Below, piece by piece: positions 53,373 to 63,124 of a DNA stretch of 64,000 nucleotides. Positions within the stretch are counted from its first letter, which is position 1. Each line of letters begins with the position of its first letter. Under the pieces are notes generated by a model that made no database searches, was not told where the DNA came from, and saw only the letters and a list, made by a program, of their open reading frames with translations. Origin of the DNA: Roseburia sp. AF12-17LB (lineage in GTDB: Bacteria > Bacillota > Clostridia > Lachnospirales > Lachnospiraceae); the NCBI RefSeq assembly GCF_003479605.1, contig NZ_QUHR01000002.1:62001-126000 (forward strand), given 5' to 3'. Both the position numbers and the translations under genes were made by a program.

Positions 53373-55031
53373 ATGAGTTCAGGAAAAAAGAGTGACTCCA
53401 ACTTTTTAGTACAGGGTTCCATTCTTGCAATTGCCTCTATAGTCAGCAGGATAATCGGTCTGCTCTATCGTATCCCGATGACCAATATCATTGGAGATAC
53501 CGGTAACAGTTATTACAGTGCAGCCTTTGAAATTTATAATATCCTGCTGATTATTTCTGCATACAGCCTGCCATTGGCGGTATCCAAGCTGGTATCTGCC
53601 CGTGTCTCGAAGGGGCAAAGAAAAAATGCATATCGAATTGTAAAAGGTGCCCTGCTTTTAGCAACCGGTACCGGACTTACTGCAAGTTTGATTCTTTTCT
53701 TTGGTGCGTCATTCTTCACAAACATGCTGAATACGCCCCTTAGTATTTTTGCATTGAAGGTTCTGGCACCGACGATACTGGTAGTTGCTGTATTAGGAGT
53801 CTTACGTGGATTTTTCCAGGGACTTGGTACCATGATGCCGAGTGCCATTTCACAGATTATCGAACAGATTGTCAATGCGATTGTCAGTATTGCAGCTGCC
53901 TATATCCTCTATGGATATGGGGCAAGAATCGGAGCAGTGCTTGGAAATAAGGAAAAGTATGGTTCTGCTTACGGTGCTGCAGGCGGAACACTGGGTACCA
54001 ATATGGGAGCGGTGTTTGCACTTTTATTCCTTGGAATGTTGTTTCTGGCATACAAACGTATTTTTAAACGACAGATGCGCCGGGATACCAGCAGCAAAAC
54101 AGAATCCTATCAGAATGTCTTTCGTGTACTGATTATGACCATTGTTCCGGTACTTTTAAGTACCACAATTTATAATATCAGTGCAATTTTAGATCAGGGT
54201 ATCTATAAGAACGTAGCGGAACTACAGGGCTATAAGCCGGATGATATTGATGTCTGGTGGGGAATCTTTTCCGGAAAATATAAGACCATTATCAATATTC
54301 CGATTTCCATTGCTGCTGCGATGGCGGCTTCTTGTGTACCAAATCTTACCGGTGCGTATGCAAGAAAAGACAGAGAGTCCGTACGAAGCCAGATTAATAT
54401 TGCAATCCGCTTTATTATGGTAATTGCATTCCCTTGTACCATTGGAATTGCAGTGCTGTCAGGACCGATATTAAAGCTGCTGCATCTTTATGGCAGCACC
54501 GGAACTACTGCAGCAACCATGCTTACAACGGGAGCTATTGCAATTTTGTTCTATTCTCTTTCCACATTATCTAATGGATTGTTACAGGGAATTAACCGGA
54601 TGAGAGAGCCTGTTAAAAATGCGGCTATCGCATTGGGACTGCATCTGATTGCACTATTAGTGATGATGTTTGGTTTACATCTTGGTATTTATGCAGTGGT
54701 ATATTCGAATGCTTTATTTGCATTCTTTATGTGCCTCTTTAACGCAATGTCTTTACGGAAATACAGTGGTTATCGCCAGGAAGTTGTGAAAACTTTCTTA
54801 ATCCCGGTGGCAGCTTCTGCCATTATGGGTGTCGTAGTCTTTGGCGTTTACAAAGGTATTTTTGCTGTTATTAAGGTAAATGCCATTGCAGCTATACTTG
54901 CGATTGTAATGGGAGCTGTTGTATATGGTGCAATGCTTTTATTATTAAAAGGCTTAAGTGAGGAAGAATTAAAGAAATTCCCGAAGGGATACCTTTTCGT
55001 CCGTATTGCCAAGAAATTACATTTATTATAA
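53373..55031 (+). CDS. MOP-superfamily flippase, SpoVB/MurJ-like
   Basis: 552 residues with about 14 membrane helices. The N terminus NFLVQGSILAIASIVSRIIGLLYRIPMTNIIGD is typical of the SpoVB/YtgP branch of polysaccharide-biosynthesis flippases, which export lipid-linked wall precursors (lipid II or spore-cortex units). Polar linker residues (RDTSSKTES) sit in a cytoplasmic loop near 235. In B. subtilis SpoVB is needed for cortex, YtgP/MurJ for vegetative growth; which branch applies cannot be settled by eye. GAGGTAAATTT precedes the ATG. The BofC-like gene follows. Confidence 0.86.
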   Translation: MSSGKKSDSNFLVQGSILAIASIVSRIIGLLYRIPMTNIIGDTGNSYYSAAFEIYNILLIISAYSLPLAVSKLVSARVSKGQRKNAYRIVKGALLLATGTGLTASLILFFGASFFTNMLNTPLSIFALKVLAPTILVVAVLGVLRGFFQGLGTMMPSAISQIIEQIVNAIVSIAAAYILYGYGARIGAVLGNKEKYGSAYGAAGGTLGTNMGAVFALLFLGMLFLAYKRIFKRQMRRDTSSKTESYQNVFRVLIMTIVPVLLSTTIYNISAILDQGIYKNVAELQGYKPDDIDVWWGIFSGKYKTIINIPISIAAAMAASCVPNLTGAYARKDRESVRSQINIAIRFIMVIAFPCTIGIAVLSGPILKLLHLYGSTGTTAATMLTTGAIAILFYSLSTLSNGLLQGINRMREPVKNAAIALGLHLIALLVMMFGLHLGIYAVVYSNALFAFFMCLFNAMSLRKYSGYRQEVVKTFLIPVAASAIMGVVVFGVYKGIFAVIKVNAIAAILAIVMGAVVYGAMLLLLKGLSEEELKKFPKGYLFVRIAKKLHLL

Positions 55032-55090
55032 AATGCAATAAAAGGGCAAAACATAGAATTCTTGAAAAAATTGTATAAAAAGAAAAAACC

Positions 55091-55148
55091 TGCGCATACT
55101 GTTTGTGGTGATGAATATGAAAAACACAAAACGTATGCGCACTTTTTT
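55091..55148 (+). promoter_or_regulatory. Terminator-like hairpin spanning the start of the BofC-like gene
   Basis: TGCGCATAC (55091-55099) pairs exactly with GTATGCGCA (55133-55141), 33-base loop, then C and six T. A run of A before the left arm extends the pairing. All plausible ATGs of the next gene are in the loop or right arm. Confidence 0.55.
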
Positions 55149-55494
55149 CCTTGGAGCACTGGTATTATCTATCTCTGCATGGATTGGTGGAAGACAGTAT
55201 TATCTGAAACTGAATGAAAAAGAACAGGAAAAAATAATAAAGATTCAGGAAGCTGAGACGGAGCAATTCGAGGATAGCGTGGAAAGTGCAAACATTCAGA
55301 ATAAAAAAGCATTTGTTATCCGGGAAGAGGACGGGTACTTGAATGTCTATTTCGGCGAAGAGGATGCCTTATACATGTATACTGGAATTGCGTATCAGGG
55401 ACTGCCAGAAGAATTGAAAAAAGAAATCAGCAATGGGAAAACCTTTGATACACTGGAAGATTTATACCGTTTCTTAGAAAGCTATTCCAGTTAA
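55117..55494 (+). CDS. Membrane-anchored protein with BofC-like C-terminal domain
   Basis: 125 residues if started at the ATG at 55117; 55111 and 55135 are also in frame, and no good ribosome-binding site distinguishes them. Basic start, one hydrophobic segment (about 10-25, FFLGALVLSISAWIGG), a short charged coil, then a domain with FVIREEDGYLNVYFGEEDALYMYTGIAYQGLPEEL and LEDLYRFLESYSS, resembling the C-terminal domain of BofC, a forespore-secreted brake on the SpoIVB protease in Bacillus. The match is by recalled motif, so moderate. Placement after a SpoVB-like gene fits a sporulation role. Confidence 0.6.
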   Translation: MKNTKRMRTFFLGALVLSISAWIGGRQYYLKLNEKEQEKIIKIQEAETEQFEDSVESANIQNKKAFVIREEDGYLNVYFGEEDALYMYTGIAYQGLPEELKKEISNGKTFDTLEDLYRFLESYSS

Positions 55495-55498
55495 AAAG

Positions 55499-55527
55499 TT
55501 GATTGTTTCAGACTGTTATGATACAAT
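55499..55527 (+). promoter_or_regulatory. Candidate promoter for the flavoprotein/mutSL block
   Basis: TTGATT (55499-55504) and TACAAT (55522-55527), 17-base spacer, about 70 bases before the first flavoprotein ATG. Confidence 0.55.
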
Positions 55528-55595
55528 CTAAAAGGCTGAATAGGTCTGATTGCATAGCAGTCCAAAAGAAATAGAGAGAAGAGTAAATAACTGGC

Positions 55596-56840
55596 ATGAG
55601 TAAGCATACAGAACGCATAGGTGTCGTTGTAGTCGGTGGAGGTGCTGCCGGATTGGTGGCAGCCATTATGGCGGCACGAAACGGTGCAAAAGTTCTTATT
55701 TTAGAGCACAACGAAGTACCTGGTAAGAAGATTTTAGCAACCGGAAACGGTAAATGTAATTATACAAATAAAGTGCAGGGTGTGGACAAATATTACGGAC
55801 AGAACCCTGCTTTTGTTGCACCTGTATTTGAGCAGTTTGGACTGGAAGAGACACTGCAGTTCTTTAAAGAACTTGGCATATATCCAAAGGAGCGTAACGG
55901 CGGATATTATCCTCAGAGCGAGCAGGCAACTGCAATCAGGGATGTGTTGCTGATGGAATTAAAGAAACAGAATGTTGGAGTGGTCTGTGGCTGTGGCATA
56001 AAAGGCATAGAAAAGACCGCAAAGGGCTTCACTTTTCATACCAAGGGCGGTGATTTTTATGCAACAAAATGCATAATGGCAACCGGTGGTAAGACCTTAA
56101 AGAAAAGTGGCAGTGACGGAAGCGGTTTCCTATATCTTGAAAGTCTGGGACATCATATCATAGATTTAGTACCTGGGCTTATCGGATTGAAGGGAAAACA
56201 GTCATTTTTTGCTGATATTGCAGGAATTCGTGCAGATGTAAAGGTCGATTTATACATAGAAAGCACGCATGCATGCAGCGAACGGGGGGAATTACAGCTC
56301 ACGAATTATGGAATATCCGGCATTCCGGTATTTCAGCTTTCAAGAGTTGCCACAAGAGCGTTATCAGAACAGAAAAAAGTCTATGCGACACTTAATTTTG
56401 TGCCATTCTGGGAGAAAGAACAGTGCTTAACCTATTTCAAGGAAAGATTTAAGAAAGCAGATGAAAAACACATCGGGGAAGCCTTAATCGGCTTTTTTCC
56501 GGAAAAATTAATTCCGGTATTATTAGAAGAGTCACATATAAAAGCTGCAAAATATGCGAACCGGCTGCAGACAGAAGAATTAGAGAGATTTATAGATACA
56601 GTGCAGGGACTCCGGGTGGATATTACTGACTGGAATACCTTTGATACGGCACAGGTGACTGCCGGTGGCGTAGACACTGATGAAATAGATGCAGAAACCA
56701 TGGAGTCAAAGCTTTGTCCGGGACTTTATTTTGCCGGAGAAATGGTGGATATTGACGGAATCTGCGGTGGTTATAATTTGCAATGGGCATGGAGCAGCGG
56801 CGCAGTAGCCGGGATACATGTGGCAAGGGAGTTATCATGA
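55596..56840 (+). CDS. HI0933/BaiN-family FAD-dependent oxidoreductase
   Basis: 414 residues. N-terminal FAD site VVVVGGGAAGLVAAIMAARNG (about residues 7-27) followed by EVPGKKILATGNGKCNYTN, the signature of the HI0933-like flavoprotein family; C-terminal FAD closing motif with GLYFAGEMVDIDGICGGYNLQWAWSSG. Members have been called aminoacetone oxidases and, in Clostridium scindens, BaiN was tied to bile-acid reduction; here the substrate is unknown and the family is too common to infer bile-acid activity. Overlaps the next gene by ATGA. Confidence 0.9.
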   Translation: MSKHTERIGVVVVGGGAAGLVAAIMAARNGAKVLILEHNEVPGKKILATGNGKCNYTNKVQGVDKYYGQNPAFVAPVFEQFGLEETLQFFKELGIYPKERNGGYYPQSEQATAIRDVLLMELKKQNVGVVCGCGIKGIEKTAKGFTFHTKGGDFYATKCIMATGGKTLKKSGSDGSGFLYLESLGHHIIDLVPGLIGLKGKQSFFADIAGIRADVKVDLYIESTHACSERGELQLTNYGISGIPVFQLSRVATRALSEQKKVYATLNFVPFWEKEQCLTYFKERFKKADEKHIGEALIGFFPEKLIPVLLEESHIKAAKYANRLQTEELERFIDTVQGLRVDITDWNTFDTAQVTAGGVDTDEIDAETMESKLCPGLYFAGEMVDIDGICGGYNLQWAWSSGAVAGIHVARELS

Positions 56841-58444
56841 TACGAGTAAATCAGTTAAAGCTTCCGATTGAACATTCGGAAGAGATGTTAAGAAGACAGA
56901 TTATCAAAACACTTCATCTAAAAAATGAAAAGGATCTGATCCGTTATCAGATTCGAAAGCAATCCATTGATGCAAGAAGAAAAAATGAACTTTCCTTTGT
57001 ATACACAGTGGATGTGGAATTGAAGCAGGAAGCTATGATTTTACATAAGAATAAAAATTCCAATATCAGTAAAGCAAAGGATATACATTATCATTTCCCG
57101 GATGCCGGAGAGAAACAGCTGTCCCACAGACCGGTTATTGTAGGAAGCGGTCCGGCAGGAATGTTCTGTGCCTATGAACTGGCAAAGCATGGCTATTGTC
57201 CAATTATTTTGGAGCGTGGAAGCAGTGTGGAAGAGAGGACTGCTGAAGTAGAACGGTTCTGGAAGGACGGCATCTTAAATCCAAAGACGAATGTACAGTT
57301 TGGCGAAGGCGGAGCAGGTACTTTTTCCGATGGGAAATTAAATACGCTGGTAAAAGATGTGGCAGGAAGAAACCGGGAAGTGTTAGAAATCTTTGTGAAA
57401 ATGGGCGCTCCGGAAGAAATTTTATATATAAATAAGCCTCATATCGGAACTGATATTTTAAAAACAGTCGTAAAAAACATCCGGCTGGAAATTGAAAGAA
57501 TGGGTGGAACTTACTGCTTTTTCAGCCAGCTTACAGACATTACGCTGAATGGGAAGAAAGATAAAGTAGAAGCCATCCGGATTAACGGAGAAAAGGAAGT
57601 AGCAACAGACGTTCTGGTGCTGGCAATCGGACATTCCGCCAGAGATACTTTCCCAATGTTACAGGAAGCGGGACTTATGATGGAAGCCAAAGCATTTGCG
57701 GTGGGATTTCGTGTAGAGCATCCGCAGGCGATGATTGATGCATGCCAGTATAACGGACATAAAAATGCCCTGCTGCCTGCTGCATCCTATAAGCTGACCG
57801 CAAATCTTGAGAATCACCGCGGGGTATATTCTTTCTGTATGTGTCCGGGTGGTTATGTCGTAAATGCTTCTTCGGAGGAAGGTATGCTGGCAGTCAATGG
57901 CATGAGCTATCATGCAAGAGCCGGGCAGAATGCCAACAGTGCCATTATCATATCGGTTCGACCGGATGATTTTGAAGGGGATGGACCGTTAGCTGGAATT
58001 GAGTTTCAGCGGAAATTGGAAAAAAATGCCTATTGCATTGGAAACGGAGCAATTCCGCAGCAGCTTTACGGAGATTTTAAAGAGAATCGCATATCCACAG
58101 GATATGGGGCTTTTGAAAGTACCACAAAGGGTGCACATACATTTGCAAATCTCAGGGAAATTTTTCCAAAAGAATTAGCAGCATCTTTTCAAGCAGGAAT
58201 GGAGCTCTTTCCGAAATACATTCCGGACTATAACAGGGAGGATGCCATTTTATCCGGTGTGGAGAGTCGAACTTCCTCTCCGGTGCGGATTACAAGGGAT
58301 GAATCCTTTGAAAGTAATATTGCAGGCATTTACCCTTGCGGAGAAGGTGCCGGTTATGCCGGCGGTATTATGTCAGCAGCCATGGACGGATTGAAAGTAG
58401 CGGAAGCAATTGCAGGAAAATATGCAAGACTTAAAATAGATTAA
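56837..58444 (+). CDS. FAD-dependent dehydrogenase-like protein (COG2509 type)
   Basis: 535 residues from the ATG at 56837, overlapping the previous stop; a longer frame exists but lacks support. N-terminal 90 residues form a small ferredoxin-like/RNA-binding-like segment (MIRVNQLKLPIEHSEEMLRRQIIKTL), then an FAD site HRPVIVGSGPAGMFCAYELAKHG (about 99-121), QFGEGGAGTFSDGKLNT (about 153-170) and the C-terminal YPCGEGAGYAGGIMSAAMDG. This family is widely conserved, often near cell-wall or tRNA genes; the reaction is unknown. Likely cotranscribed with the preceding flavoprotein and mutS. Confidence 0.88.
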   Translation: MIRVNQLKLPIEHSEEMLRRQIIKTLHLKNEKDLIRYQIRKQSIDARRKNELSFVYTVDVELKQEAMILHKNKNSNISKAKDIHYHFPDAGEKQLSHRPVIVGSGPAGMFCAYELAKHGYCPIILERGSSVEERTAEVERFWKDGILNPKTNVQFGEGGAGTFSDGKLNTLVKDVAGRNREVLEIFVKMGAPEEILYINKPHIGTDILKTVVKNIRLEIERMGGTYCFFSQLTDITLNGKKDKVEAIRINGEKEVATDVLVLAIGHSARDTFPMLQEAGLMMEAKAFAVGFRVEHPQAMIDACQYNGHKNALLPAASYKLTANLENHRGVYSFCMCPGGYVVNASSEEGMLAVNGMSYHARAGQNANSAIIISVRPDDFEGDGPLAGIEFQRKLEKNAYCIGNGAIPQQLYGDFKENRISTGYGAFESTTKGAHTFANLREIFPKELAASFQAGMELFPKYIPDYNREDAILSGVESRTSSPVRITRDESFESNIAGIYPCGEGAGYAGGIMSAAMDGLKVAEAIAGKYARLKID

Positions 58445-58484
58445 AACAACAGGTGTTTTGAAACAGAAAAGGAGATACAGAACA

Positions 58485-61127
58485 TTGACGGAATATACAC
58501 CAATGATGCAGCATTATTTAAAAACACATGAAGAATACAAGGACTGTATTTTGTTTTACCGTCTGGGTGACTTTTATGAAATGTTTTTTGATGATGCAAA
58601 GGTTGTATCAAAAGAATTAGAGCTTACCTTAACCGGAAAGAGCTGTGGTGCAGAGGAACGGGCACCCATGTGCGGAATCCCATATCATGCAGCAGAAACT
58701 TATCTGACCAGACTGGTGAAAAAAGGTTATAAGGTTGCTATCTGTGAGCAGGTGGAAGACCCGAAGCTTGCCAAGGGAATGGTAAAGCGTGAAGTAACAA
58801 GAGTTGTAACGCCGGGAACTACCTTAAATGCACAGGCACTGGATGAAACGAAAAATAATTATATCATGTGTATCGCATATATCGGTGACCATTATGGTAT
58901 TTCTTCTGCAGATATTACCACCGGAGATTACTATGTGACAGAAGTGGATTCGGAACGGAAATTATTGGACGAAGTCAATAAATACCAGCCGACAGAAATC
59001 ATCTGTAATGAAGCATTTTATATCAGCGGAATTGATATCGATGATATGAAAAACCGTATGGGAATCGTAATTTATTCTCTGGATGCATGGTATTTTTCTG
59101 ATGAGACAGCACAGATGACTTTAAAGGATCATTTTAAAGTCAGGGATTTAGAAGGACTTGGTCTTGCAGATTATGACAGCGGCGTCGTTGCAGCCGGTGC
59201 ATTATTAAAATACCTTTACGAGACACAGAAAACAACCCTTTCCAATCTGGTGGCAATTCATCCGTATACCACCGGAAAATTCATGATTATTGACAGTTCT
59301 ACCAGACGAAACTTAGAGCTGGTTGAAACCCTCCGGGAAAAGCAAAAGCGTGGTTCTCTCCTTTGGGTATTGGATAAGACCAGGACAGCCATGGGAGCAA
59401 GAACCTTAAGAAGCTTTGTGGAACAGCCATTAATTGAGCGTACGGAAATAGAAGAACGTTATGATGCCATTGACGAATTTAATACCAATGCCATCACAAG
59501 AGAAGAAATCCGGGAATATTTAAATCCGGTCTATGATCTGGAACGGTTGATTACCCGTGTTACTTATCAGACCGCAAATCCAAGGGACTTGATTGCATTT
59601 CGCAATTCCATACATATGCTGCCACCGATTAAGACACTGATGAGTGATTTTCAGTCACCACTTTTAAAACGTTTATATGAGCAGCTGGATACGTTGGATG
59701 AATTATACGAATTAATCGAACGCTCCATTGCGGAAGAACCGCCACTTACCCTTCATGACGGCGGCATCTTAAAAGAGGGCTATAACGAAGAGGTGGACCG
59801 CCTGCGGAAAGCCAAGACAGATGGAAAGAGCTGGCTTGCTGATTTGGAGGCAAAAGAGCGGGAGAAAACCGGAATCAAGAATCTGAAAATCAAATATAAC
59901 AAAGTATTTGGCTATTATCTTGAAGTAACCAATTCCTTTAAAGACATGGTGCCGGACTATTTCACCAGAAAGCAGACTCTGGCAAATGCTGAGCGTTTTA
60001 TTACACCGGAATTAAAAGAATTAGAGGATGTTATCCTAGGTGCGGAAGACAAGCTGATTGTCTTAGAATATGAACTGTTCCGGGAAGTCCGCCAGAAGGT
60101 GGCGGATGAAGTGGTCCGTATCCAGAAGACCGCCAAAGCAGTGGCGCAGATTGATGTATTTGCATCTCTTGCAACGGTAGCGGAACAGAATAATTACTGC
60201 CGTCCGAAATTAAACGAAAAAGGTCTTATCGACATCAAAGATGGCAGACATCCGGTAGTAGAACGGATGATTCAGAATGAAATGTTTGTGGCAAATGATA
60301 CTTATCTTGATAATGGCAGCAACCGTGTGTCCATTATTACCGGTCCGAATATGGCAGGAAAGTCCACCTATATGCGACAGAGTGCGTTGATTGTACTGAT
60401 GGCTCAAATCGGAAGCTTTGTTCCGGCAAAATCAGCCAAAATTGGAATTGTAGACCGTATTTTTACCAGAGTAGGGGCTTCTGATGACCTCGCCAGCGGA
60501 CAGAGTACCTTTATGGTTGAAATGTCAGAAGTGGCAAACATATTACGGAATGCCACTTCCAACAGTCTTTTGATTTTAGATGAAATCGGACGTGGAACCA
60601 GTACCTTTGATGGATTGAGTATTGCCTGGGCAGTGGTAGAGCATATCAGTAATCCAAGGCTTCTTGGCGCAAAGACATTATTTGCAACCCATTATCATGA
60701 ACTGACGGAGCTGGAAGGCAAATTAAACAGCGTAAATAACTACTGCATTGCAGTAAAAGAAAAGGGTGATGATATCGTTTTCCTGCGCAAGATTGTAAAA
60801 GGCGGAGCTGATAAGAGTTACGGTATCCAGGTAGCAAAGCTTGCGGGAGTGCCGGATAATGTCATTGAGCGTGCCAAAGAAATTGTAGAAGAATTAAGTA
60901 ATAATGATATTACGGAAATTGTTCAGAATATCAGTGCGGAGGGAAGCAGCAAACGCAGCAAACCGAAGTTGGACGAGGTGGATTTAGAACAGATTTCACT
61001 GCTTGATACCATGGACAACGATACGATATTAAACGAATTAAAAGAACTGGATTTGGGTCAGATGACACCAATCGAAGCAATGAATAAGTTATACGAATTA
61101 CAGAATAAAGTGAAAAACAGATGGTAA
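58485..61127 (+). CDS. mutS: DNA mismatch repair protein MutS
   Basis: 880 residues from the TTG at 58485, nine bases after AAAAGGAGA; an upstream TTG at 58458 precedes that site, and an ATG at 58503 would trim the conserved TPMMQHYL start. Mismatch-binding domain I near FYRLGDFYEMFFDDA (about 29-43, with the Phe-x-Glu mismatch wedge), core and clamp, then the ABC ATPase: Walker A GPNMAGKSTYMRQ (about 620-632), LLILDEIGRGTSTFDG. MutS recognises mispairs and recruits MutL, encoded next. Confidence 0.98.
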   Translation: MTEYTPMMQHYLKTHEEYKDCILFYRLGDFYEMFFDDAKVVSKELELTLTGKSCGAEERAPMCGIPYHAAETYLTRLVKKGYKVAICEQVEDPKLAKGMVKREVTRVVTPGTTLNAQALDETKNNYIMCIAYIGDHYGISSADITTGDYYVTEVDSERKLLDEVNKYQPTEIICNEAFYISGIDIDDMKNRMGIVIYSLDAWYFSDETAQMTLKDHFKVRDLEGLGLADYDSGVVAAGALLKYLYETQKTTLSNLVAIHPYTTGKFMIIDSSTRRNLELVETLREKQKRGSLLWVLDKTRTAMGARTLRSFVEQPLIERTEIEERYDAIDEFNTNAITREEIREYLNPVYDLERLITRVTYQTANPRDLIAFRNSIHMLPPIKTLMSDFQSPLLKRLYEQLDTLDELYELIERSIAEEPPLTLHDGGILKEGYNEEVDRLRKAKTDGKSWLADLEAKEREKTGIKNLKIKYNKVFGYYLEVTNSFKDMVPDYFTRKQTLANAERFITPELKELEDVILGAEDKLIVLEYELFREVRQKVADEVVRIQKTAKAVAQIDVFASLATVAEQNNYCRPKLNEKGLIDIKDGRHPVVERMIQNEMFVANDTYLDNGSNRVSIITGPNMAGKSTYMRQSALIVLMAQIGSFVPAKSAKIGIVDRIFTRVGASDDLASGQSTFMVEMSEVANILRNATSNSLLILDEIGRGTSTFDGLSIAWAVVEHISNPRLLGAKTLFATHYHELTELEGKLNSVNNYCIAVKEKGDDIVFLRKIVKGGADKSYGIQVAKLAGVPDNVIERAKEIVEELSNNDITEIVQNISAEGSSKRSKPKLDEVDLEQISLLDTMDNDTILNELKELDLGQMTPIEAMNKLYELQNKVKNRW

Positions 61128-61144
61128 AGGAGGTGGATGGCGTT

Positions 61145-63118
61145 ATGCCACAGATTGCACTGTTAAGTCAGGAAACAATTGATAAAATTGCGGCAGGAGA
61201 AGTCATCGAACGACCAAGCTCGGTGGTAAAGGAGTTAGTGGAAAATGCGATAGATGCAGGTTCCAGTGCAGTAACGGTTGAAATCAAAGAAGGTGGAATA
61301 TCCTTTATCCGTATTTCGGACAATGGTTGCGGAATCGAAAGGGAACAGATTCCTTTGGCATTTTTGCGTCATTCCACCAGTAAGATTAAATCCGTAGAAG
61401 ATTTGTTTACCGTTACATCCTTAGGGTTCCGAGGTGAAGCATTATCAAGTATCGCAGCAGTAAGTCAGGTGGAACTCATTACAAAGACGAACGGTGATTT
61501 TACCGGATCCCGTTATCTCATTGAAGGCTCAAAGGAAGTCTCTTTAGAAGAAATCGGTGCGCCGGATGGAACCACTTTTATTGTACGGAATCTTTTTTAT
61601 AATACACCGGCAAGAAAGAAATTCTTAAAATCCGCCCAGACAGAAGGCACCTATATTCATGAACTGATGCAGCGGATGATTTTATCCCATCCAGACGTAG
61701 CTTTCAAATTTATTATGAATAATCAGGTAAAACTGCAGTCATCCGGAAATGGAAATATCAAGGATATTATCTACCATTTATACGGAAGGGATATTACAAA
61801 AGCGCTGCTTCCGATTGCACATGAAAGCGAGCTTTTTAAAGTCAGTGGATTTATTGGAAAGCCGATGATTTCCAGAGGAAACCGGGGCTACGAATTATAT
61901 TTTGTCAATGGCAGATTTATCCGGAGCCAGATTTTATCCAAAGCTATAGAGGATGCCTTTAAACCGTTTCTGATGCAGCATCAGTATCCCTTTACGGTAC
62001 TTTATTTTGAGATTGACAGCAGTCTTTTGGATGTAAATGTGCATCCCACTAAGATGGAACTTCGCTTTTCCAACCAGCAGGAGCTGTACCGGGAAGTGCA
62101 GAGTATTTTATCGGCAGCGCTAGTGCACCGTGATATTATACCGGAAGTTCCGGTGGATACACCAAAAAAAAACGAGATGGAAGTTCCTAAGATAGAGAAG
62201 GTAATGCCAGAGCCATTTGAGCAGAAACGTTTGGAAGAAATCCGGAAGGCAGTACGAAAAGACAGTCCTTACGAAATAAAATATCCTGTCAGCAGACCAA
62301 TGGGAACCGGGTCAGTCAGCTCTGCGGCACAGGAAAAGCTTCTTGATACGATAAAATCAATGCCACCGGAAGATATGACGGAAGAACGGATTCAGAAAGA
62401 GCCGCTTCCGGAACAATCGAAAAAAGAAACGGAAAAAGAACTGGCAAAGGAAGCCTATGTCATCCGTGAGGAAGAAACCTATGGAGCAAAGCCGGAAGGA
62501 AGCTATGAACAGGGTTCTTTCTTAAAAGAAGAGGAGATGGCAAAGCAGAAGATTATCGGACAGCTTTTTGATACCTACTGGCTGGTAGAATATAATGACA
62601 GACTGTTTATTGTAGACCAGCATGCTGCCCATGAAAAAGTCATGTATGAAAAATTAAAAAAGCAGTTTGAGAAGAAAGAGTTTACTTCTCAGGCTATCAG
62701 CCCGCCGATTGTCATAACATTATCCATGCGTGAGGCAGAAGTACTGGAGCGATTCAAAGAACAATTTACGAAGCTTGGTTTCGAAATTGAGCACTTTGGT
62801 GGTGCAGAATACAGTATCTGTGGAGTGCCGGGTAATCTTTACCGGCTGAATACCAGGGATGTATTGATTGAAATGTTAGATGAGCTTACTGATGGCATAT
62901 CCGAGCGGGCAACTGCGGATGTTATTTTAGATAAGATTGCATCCATGTCCTGCAAAGCTGCAGTGAAAGGAAGTCAGAGACTGAGCCTGCCGGAAATGGA
63001 ACAGCTTATGAAGGATTTGATGAAGCTTGATAATCCATATAACTGTCCACATGGAAGACCAACGATTATTGCCATGTCAAAATATGAAATTGAGAAAAAG
63101 TTCAAGCGGATTGTGTAG
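61145..63118 (+). CDS. mutL: DNA mismatch repair endonuclease MutL
   Basis: 657 residues from the ATG at 61145 (AAAGGAGGTG ten bases before); other in-frame starts at 61121 and 61133 overlap mutS or the binding site. GHKL ATPase motifs ELVENAIDAG, SDNGCGI, TSLGFRGEALSSI are in the first 100 residues. A Lys/Glu/Pro linker separates the C-terminal domain carrying the metal-dependent nicking motif DQHAAHEKVMYE (about 491-502) and NCPHGRPTI, so this is the nicking type, as expected where MutH is absent. Confidence 0.98.
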   Translation: MPQIALLSQETIDKIAAGEVIERPSSVVKELVENAIDAGSSAVTVEIKEGGISFIRISDNGCGIEREQIPLAFLRHSTSKIKSVEDLFTVTSLGFRGEALSSIAAVSQVELITKTNGDFTGSRYLIEGSKEVSLEEIGAPDGTTFIVRNLFYNTPARKKFLKSAQTEGTYIHELMQRMILSHPDVAFKFIMNNQVKLQSSGNGNIKDIIYHLYGRDITKALLPIAHESELFKVSGFIGKPMISRGNRGYELYFVNGRFIRSQILSKAIEDAFKPFLMQHQYPFTVLYFEIDSSLLDVNVHPTKMELRFSNQQELYREVQSILSAALVHRDIIPEVPVDTPKKNEMEVPKIEKVMPEPFEQKRLEEIRKAVRKDSPYEIKYPVSRPMGTGSVSSAAQEKLLDTIKSMPPEDMTEERIQKEPLPEQSKKETEKELAKEAYVIREEETYGAKPEGSYEQGSFLKEEEMAKQKIIGQLFDTYWLVEYNDRLFIVDQHAAHEKVMYEKLKKQFEKKEFTSQAISPPIVITLSMREAEVLERFKEQFTKLGFEIEHFGGAEYSICGVPGNLYRLNTRDVLIEMLDELTDGISERATADVILDKIASMSCKAAVKGSQRLSLPEMEQLMKDLMKLDNPYNCPHGRPTIIAMSKYEIEKKFKRIV

Positions 63119-63124
63119 GATGAT

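Noticed and set aside
55596..56840. Bile-acid reductase (BaiN) function
   Set aside because: The HI0933 family is very widespread and no other bai genes are present; only the flavoprotein family can be claimed.
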